This document shows positions 58,573 to 64,000 of a stretch of DNA of 64,000 nucleotides, piece by piece (the first letter of the stretch is position 1; every line of letters begins with the position of its first letter). The position numbers and the translations under genes were made by a program. The notes beneath the pieces were generated by a model. It was not told where the DNA came from. It did not search any database and was given only the letters and a program-made list of their open reading frames with translations. The DNA lies in NCBI GenBank assembly GCA_023101885.1, contig JALPQD010000206.1:1-64000 (forward strand), read 5' to 3'. This DNA comes from Typhlomys cinereus (taxonomy: Eukaryota > Chordata > Mammalia > Rodentia > Platacanthomyidae).

Positions 58573-58735
58573 GACAGAGAGAGAGAGAAGAGAGAGAGAG
58601 AGAAAACACATGCATTTCATGGTGAATGTCAAAGAAAGTCAGTGCTCTCCTTCCATCGTATGGGCTTTTGAGGATTGAACTCAGGTTACCAGGTCTGCCA
58701 GCAGGTACCTTATCTTAATACTTGCCCAATGTCAC
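58500..58735 (-). mobile_element. B2-like SINE with (GA)n, minus strand
   Basis: TTTATTTATTTATATACAAG tail, GA run about 58,548-58,603, GGGCTTTTGAGGATTGAACTC AGG and GCAGGTACCTTATC (antisense head). Same class as 56,575 on the other strand. Confidence 0.75.
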
Positions 58736-58911
58736 TTCCTGTCCTCCTTGGACACTGATGATCCTGTTTTGTGATGTGCCTGTTCAATTGTTTAGCCATT
58801 TGGTTTATCTATCTTTTTCTTATTCATCTGCAGGTGTCCTTTGTATGTTTTTGATAAGAGTCCTTTACCAAACACGTGTTTTGCAGGTGTTTTTTTTCTG
58901 TTTATGTATTA
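58736..58911 (-). mobile_element. old LINE-1 fragment, part 1, minus strand
   Basis: CCTGTTCAATTGTTTAGCCA, TGTATGTTTTTGATAAGAGT and TTTACCAAACACGTGTTTTG read as antisense L1 ORF2. Continues after the inserted SINE-B at 59,239. Confidence 0.6.
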
Positions 58912-58921
58912 CATTTTTTAA

Positions 58922-59228
58922 AAATTTTATTATTTATTCAATTGTGCGTGTATGTGTGTGTGTGTGTGTGTGAGTGTGTGTGTGTGTGAGTGTGTGTGCA
59001 ATGTATGTGTGTGTATGTAGAACCACGGACGAATTCGGGAATCACCATGGACCGTCTTGTCTCCACCTCCTCCTTGTTTACTCTGCCCGGAATTCACAGG
59101 CTCCGCCCTACCAGGACCAGAAACGCAGGCCGCCCCTGCTTCCGCCCGGCGTCTATACGTGGGGTCTGGGATCTGAACTCAGGACCTTCTGCCTGCAAGG
59201 CAGAGGCTTAACCCCTGAGCCATCTCTT
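58922..59228 (-). mobile_element. SINE-B copy 4, minus strand
   Basis: Full element in reverse: TTTATTCAATTG, TG tract, GAACCACGGACGAATTCGGG (3' module), GGAGGTGG body reversed, GGCGTCTATACGTGGGGTCT, antisense head CCCCTGAGCCATCTCTTC. A 10-bp target duplication CATTTTTTAA (58912-58921 and 59229-59238) flanks it. Inserted in an old L1. Confidence 0.95.
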
Positions 59229-59238
59229 CATTTTTTAA

Positions 59239-59305
59239 TGTCATCTTTTGATAAGCAGTTCTTAATTTTTTATTACCAAATGAAAGTCTTAATTTTAATC
59301 AGCCT
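59239..59305 (-). mobile_element. old LINE-1 fragment, part 2, minus strand
   Basis: TCATCTTTTGATAAGCAGTT and CTTAATTTTAATC continue the antisense L1 from 58,911. Confidence 0.5.
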
Positions 59306-60082
59306 GTAAGGGAAAACTTTGATTTAGAAACCTGAGCTGTGGTTCTGATCTTGGCACAATACCCTGTAATACAGCCTATAATGAGCAGAAAACTTTGTTC
59401 AGAGATCAGCATTGGCTTTCTGAGCCAACTGTCATTACATCGAAGGATACACCAGGCTGCTCCTGGGACCTCTGGTACAGGAATCAGAAAGAGACTAAGT
59501 GAAAAGAACTCAATCTTGGGTGCTTTGGCAGACTACATTGCAACAAAGCTGTGGTCTAGACTGAAGGGCAGTTTCCAGACCATGGAATCACCATTTTCAT
59601 ATCTTTCCCTTTCAACCTGCTAACTAATAATCAACCCAGTGTTGTTTTGGATAAGATTAAAACAATCCTGTGACAGGTGGCTTATTTCAACAAAACAGAA
59701 CAGAAAGTAAGAACATTTTATTATATGCAATGAATAAAGTTTATTACCTTTAACAAGGAGTGGCCTTAAGAGACAAATTGGACACTAGCTAATTATTTAC
59801 AAAGAAAAAAGAAGGGATCCCAGTTAACTGTGGCAAAACTGAAGCCAATATTCAACAGTTTTGACCTCTAAAAAAACATGTAGTTACTTTATCATCTTTG
59901 ATAATTTAGCTACAAAATAGTTCATGTTAGAAGTGTGCTAAGAAGTAAAACCTCTGAAATCAAAGTTGCTTTGCAAGTCACAATTACAGAGTAGGAGCTC
60001 AGCCATATTTTGGGGTGAATTTGAAGGCACTGAGTGGGATGTGTAAGAATTACACCTGCCTTAAAATTATTAGGCTTTGAAA

Positions 60083-60084
<2 letters not shown>
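59306..60084. other. no gene or repeat recognised
   Basis: About 780 bp without a supported feature. Confidence 0.4.
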
Positions 60085-60129
<45 letters not shown>

Positions 60130-60430
60130 GCTCATGCATGTGTGCATATGCAGGACATATAATAGAGATCAGAGGACATCTTGGATGACAGTCCTCACTT
60201 CCCACTATGTTTGAGGCAGGGTCTCTTCTTGTTTGCCACAGTATATACCAGGCAAAGCCAGTCCACACATTCCTGGGGATTCTCCTGTCTCCTCTTATTT
60301 TGCCAAGGTACATTGAGATTACAGGCACACACTGCCACATCTGGATTTATGTGGATTCTGAAGACTCAAACTCACATCTTCATGCTTTCATAGCAAGCAC
60401 TTTCTTCACTGAGCTCTCTTGCCAGCCCTA
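60085..60430 (-). mobile_element. B4-like SINE with (TG)n tail, minus strand
   Basis: TG run 60,085-60,127, GAGATCAGAGGACATCTTGG, GGCAGGGTCTCTTCTTGTTT, GGATTCTCCTGTCTCCTCTT, TTGAGATTACAGGCACACAC (antisense B1), and antisense head TCTTCACTGAGCTCTCTTGC CAGCCC. Confidence 0.88.
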
Positions 60431-60959
60431 GGTTTTAAATTATTTTAGCTAAACTAGACGGACTGGCATCTGAGCTTTACTTTTCACCTTATCTTTGTGG
60501 GTACTTCTGAAGATGATCAGAGCTTTATCTTCTTTGCATGTGTATAACCTTCTTATAACCCTCATATCTCAGTGGAATATGCTGATCTTTTACCCATGCT
60601 GCTGTCAGGTAATAAGCATGGGATAAGGTACACTCTATTCCAGGTCCTAGTTAAATCAGATCTGCTGAGACCCACAGAGCAATGGAATATACTTGTGAAT
60701 CTAGAAATGTGCCCATTTATCTGTGGTCAAGGTCAACTGAGCTTGGCTTTGATGAGTTTAATAAGATCATTCAGAGTAAAATAGTTTTAACTAAGGGCAT
60801 TAGAACAACTGGAATTTACAAGTAAAAGAAGAAAGTTGAAAACCTATTTCATTTCATACACACACAATAAAAGTTAGCTCAAATAGAAAAAAGAGTAAGA
60901 TAAAATTCTCAGAAGAAAAGTTAGCATGAAATCCTCATGACTTTGTGTTGGGTTATGCT
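60431..60959. other. no gene or repeat recognised
   Basis: About 530 bp without a supported feature. Confidence 0.4.
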
Positions 60960-61435
60960 TTTTAGTTTCATTTTTATTGTCTGATACACTAACACAAGCA
61001 TAAGTAACAAAAGAAAAGACATTGTTTGACTTCATCAAAATTAAACATGTCCATGTTCTGATGGACATATAAAAAAGCAAAAATAAAACTCATAGAATGA
61101 AAGAAAATACTAGCAAATCATGTATCTGAAAAGGATCTAGTATTCAGAACATATAAAAATACATAAATACTTATGCTCAACAGAAGGCAGCCTGATTAAA
61201 AAATGGGAAAAAGATTCTAATAGAATCCCTCCAAAAACATATACAAATAATCAATAAGCCTCAGAGAGTACTTAATAGCACAAGTTATTAGGAAAATGTG
61301 AAACAAAACCAAAAATAAAAAAAAACACTACTTCTAAATCATTGAGTTGTATATATCAGAAGACCAAAATGGAGATGTCAAAGCATGTAACTGCTGTGTA
61401 AAATGGATGGGAACCCCTTCTGGAGGCGTTGTCTT
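60960..61435 (+). mobile_element. old LINE-1 ORF2 3' fragment, plus strand
   Basis: GACTTCATCAAAATTAAACA, CAAATCATGTATCTGAAAAGG, GTATTCAGAACATATAAAAA and AAAAATGGGAAAAAGATTCTA follow L1 ORF2 near its C-terminal third. Confidence 0.75.
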
Positions 61436-62028
61436 CAGATAAGGAATGCAGCAGTGTGGTTACTATTTTATATTAGTAGCTCAGGCAAGAAGGCCTCTGT
61501 GATATACATCTGAGATAAGCTAAGGGCATCAGAGCTAATACAATTGGTTGGAGACAGACCTGCCAAGCGGGTAGGGGGTGGGGGGGAGGAAAGGGGGTGG
61601 TGTTGCTTGGGCAGAGCCCAGTGTATGAAGACAGCAAAGAATGAGCTGAGCACAACAGGTATGTTGGGGACATGAAACGTGAAGACTCGCTGAAGTTTTT
61701 TCTGAGTATGATATTGAACTCCTGGATGATTTTGAATGGGGGAATGATGAGACCTGTCTTGGATTTTATAGGATCCCTTTGGGGCCCCTGCTGAGAACCA
61801 TCTGTAGACGGACACAGCTAGGATAGGAGGATGGATTAGTAGGCAACCACACTTTCCAGGAATGAAGGGCAGCAGTGGAGGAAGTGAGAAGTGTTAAGGA
61901 GAGAATGGTCAAGGACCATGCCGCTGGGTCTGTTCTTACTGTTGCAAACAGAAAAGCAGGGTTGCCAACTGGAGACAAAATTTTCTCTGGGAGTTAAATT
62001 TGACACATTTGTTAGAACCCACTTAGAT
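61436..62028. other. unassigned segment between L1 pieces
   Basis: About 590 bp with a G-rich patch near 61,570. It separates two parts of the same old L1, so it is probably inserted sequence, but no family was recognised. Confidence 0.4.
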
Positions 62029-62093
62029 TGGCTGGGAAGAGTTCCATTGGCAATGTGCTTGCTCGCAAGCAGGAGGACACGTGTAAAAAAAAA
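62029..62093 (+). mobile_element. short tRNA-like SINE head with A tail, plus strand
   Basis: GGCTGGGAAGAGTTCCATTG, GCAATGTGCTTGCTCGCAAG, CAGGAGGACACGTGT and A(12). The first part of a B2/ID-type SINE. Confidence 0.7.
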
Positions 62094-62236
62094 AAAGCCA
62101 TGTTCATTGCAGCTCTATTCACAACAGGAAAGAAATGGAATCAGCCTAGATGTCCATCAGCAGAAGAAAGGACAATGAAAATGTTGTTCCTACATACAAT
62201 GGAATATTGTTTAGTTATCAGAAAAAATGAAATTCA
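62094..62236 (+). mobile_element. old LINE-1 ORF2 C-terminal fragment, part 1, plus strand
   Basis: TTCATTGCAGCTCTATTCACA, GATGTCCATCAGCAGAAGAA and TACAATGGAATATTGTTTAG encode the L1 ORF2 C-terminal signature through stops. Continues at 63,290. Confidence 0.9.
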
Positions 62237-63289
62237 TGCAACACATGGATCACAGAACATAGGCAAAATACATCAACTGGAATTGGTCTGAGAACTTCCT
62301 CCTTGCTGGATAGCTTACACAGTACCAAAGAAGTACTATGGAAACTACTGAAATAATCACAGGCTTCATCAACTCATGAGATCTGCAAGTTGCAATAAAA
62401 ATCACCATGGCAACAAATGACCACCGGTACAATAGTGAGACAACCAACAACCTTCTGATTGAATTCAAGACCCAATTGTCAGAATGGAACACATTCCTGT
62501 TATTGCTAGCTAGAACAAGAACCTAAAAAAGGGAAGGAAATAGATCAATAGGGAAAAGCCAATGAACTTATAAGTACCAAACTGCTCTGTAAATAGCTGC
62601 TATTATACCCATAGATTTGAAGAACACTTAGAATTCAGCCTAGAAGTCTTCTTTCACAGAGGTAGAGGATCTCAACACCCTGACAGGATGCAGCCTAGGG
62701 CTGCGGAAGAGCAGTGATGTGGACAGCAATGGCCGCCAGAATGCAGAGTACCAGTGACCCAGCAGGGCTCACCCAGAATCAGGCCAACCTAATCTTCCCC
62801 ATCCTAAAGCTTGGGGAACCTCTTGGAAGAGGAGGTGGTAAGACTGTAAGAACCTAAAGTTGGAAAGGTCCACCATTGGACAAGACAGTCCATTTAAGGC
62901 AGGACTGCTGCATCCAGGAACTCACTGCAGTGAGACTTGTCCTTACCAGACCTGCAAAATAACCCACATTCCAACATGCCCCTGTAGACTATCAAGGAAA
63001 TTGAGAGATAAGAACATAAGTGGGAACCTTGGGATTAGAGCTGGATGAGTGACAGGAAATTCCCCTATCGGTGGGGTGGCCTAAAGAAGGGCAACTTGGT
63101 ATGCCACAGAGTCCTGAACCCCCACAAGAAAGAACCCTAGGGTCCATAGAAGTGGACAAGTAGTAGGGAGGGAGGGAGTAGTATAGATTTATGAATGGAA
63201 GGGAGGTGGATGGAAGGGAGGGGATGGAAGGAAGTAGGGATAAGTATTCAATGTGCTTGTAAAATTAGAAAAATAAATTTAAAAATTTT
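62237..63289 (+). mobile_element. younger LINE-1 3'UTR insertion, plus strand, with target duplication
   Basis: About 1.05 kb inserted in the older L1. It ends in a G-rich block (63,160-63,240) and A-rich tail, the usual rodent L1 3' architecture. A perfect 14-bp duplication AAAAATGAAATTCA (62223-62236 and 63290-63303) flanks it, and removal restores continuity of the host L1. The exact L1 subfamily is not known to me. Confidence 0.8.
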
Positions 63290-63415
63290 AAAAATGAAAT
63301 TCACTGGTAACTGGATGGAATTGGAAAATATTATGCTGAGTGAAGTATGCTAGACACAGAAAGATAAATGCCACACGTTCCCTCTTGTATGTGGATGGCA
63401 GCATTGAGTCTTCAC
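63290..63415 (+). mobile_element. old LINE-1 ORF2 C-terminal fragment, part 2, plus strand
   Basis: TGGATGGAATTGGAAAATAT, TATGCTGAGTGAAGTATGCT and TTCCCTCTTGTATGTGG continue L1 ORF2 from 62,236. Confidence 0.9.
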
Positions 63416-63424
63416 ATTGGTGAT

Positions 63425-63545
63425 TTAACTGGGGAGGTAGAGACAGGTGGATTCTTTGGCCTCACTGACTGGCCAGACTAATCTACTTGATGGTGAATTC
63501 CAGGCCGGTGAGAGACCCTGTCTCAAGTCAATTAATGTAGGAGTT
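63425..63545 (+). mobile_element. B1/B4-like SINE fragment, plus strand
   Basis: GGGGAGGTAGAGACAGGTGG, ATTCCAGGCCGGTGAGAGAC, CCTGTCTCAAGTCA follow the B1 core. Confidence 0.7.
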
Positions 63546-63661
63546 CCTTTTAAGATTAAAACAAAATATGCTGGGATTCCTAAGGACACTTCTGTTTTAG
63601 TATATCATGTACTTTAACCATATTTGCCCCTGTGTCTTTGCAGACCTTAAGGCGCAATGTA

Positions 63662-63790
63662 AAATGATGAAAAAGAAGCTGGTAAGGTACTCCACACCTA
63701 CAATTCCATCACTCAGAGGCCCGGGTAGGACCATAAGGTACAATCAGCCAGTCGGGGTTACACAGTGAGAGCTTGTATTAAAAAAAAAAA
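63662..63790 (+). mobile_element. B1-like SINE, plus strand
   Basis: CTGGTAAGGTACTCCACACC, TACAATTCCATCACTCAGAG, GGGGTTACACAGTGAGAGCT and an A run. Diverged. Confidence 0.65.
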
Positions 63791-64000
63791 CTAAAAAGAA
63801 TAATGCTCAATGGAATGAGATATGCCTTAAAAACAGTGCCCCCTTGTGGGGGTTGTCAGGCCCAAAGCCCGCACTCTGGAAAATGACACATTAGCATCTA
63901 AATGGCAGTTGTTAGGGGCTCCTTCCTTTGGAAGTTGAGTTTGCCTCTTGTCTGCACAGGCAATGGCAGGTGAATTTCTCCCTCTGGGAGTGAGTTTACC

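Overview
The window is nuclear DNA from a rodent. It is AT-rich and repeat-dense, with B1-, ID- and B4-like SINEs, MIR and L2 relics, MaLR and ERVL LTRs, LINE-1 copies of several ages, long CA/GA microsatellites and one CpG island. The commonest young SINE has a tRNA-like head (GGGGCTGGAGAGGTGGCTCA) like the B2 superfamily, but its body is not the mouse/rat B2 body. I infer a non-murine rodent, possibly jerboa-related. The species is not proven.

Two genes are supported, both on the minus strand. (1) The 5' part of FSD1L (fibronectin type III and SPRY domain containing 1-like): a five-codon first coding exon (MDSQK) in the CpG island at 42.9 kb, exon 2 at 28.3 kb and exon 3 at 23.7 kb. Together they cover residues 1-81, an N-terminal coiled-coil region. 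Everything left of 23,645 would be intron 3 or further downstream. (2) A tiny alternative terminal exon of the choline transporter gene SLC44A1 at 52.8 kb (codons LRKR-stop). It lies about 9.6 kb upstream of FSD1L, which agrees with the SLC44A1-FSD1L gene order I recall in other mammals. The interval to the right would then be an SLC44A1 intron; it holds an antisense, decayed actin retropseudogene.

Layout: 1-15 kb is intergenic or intronic repeats; 15.4-18.57 kb is a minus-strand L1 ending at a single ambiguous base (N, 18,574); 18.6-23.6 kb is intron 3 with LTR and L1 relics; 25.2-27.9 kb is an ancient antisense L1; 28.4-42.9 kb is FSD1L intron 1; 42.6-43.3 kb is the promoter CpG island; 43.3-52.5 kb is the intergenic interval, with a MER5A split by a young L1; 52.6-64 kb is the SLC44A1 end and last intron with nested L1s.

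I found no new multi-gene system. The best second-look items are a double +1 indel in FSD1L exon 2, two small templated insertions (one inverted copy inside a SINE, one direct copy flanked by a 15-bp duplication), the unresolved N junction, a two-subfamily SINE with exchangeable 3' modules, and a (CG)n(CA)n run just upstream of the SLC44A1 terminal exon. Repeat family names come from recalled consensus sequences, so boundaries are approximate (tens of bases) unless target-site duplications are stated. In this annotation 'SINE-A' and 'SINE-B' are my working names for the two young subfamilies.
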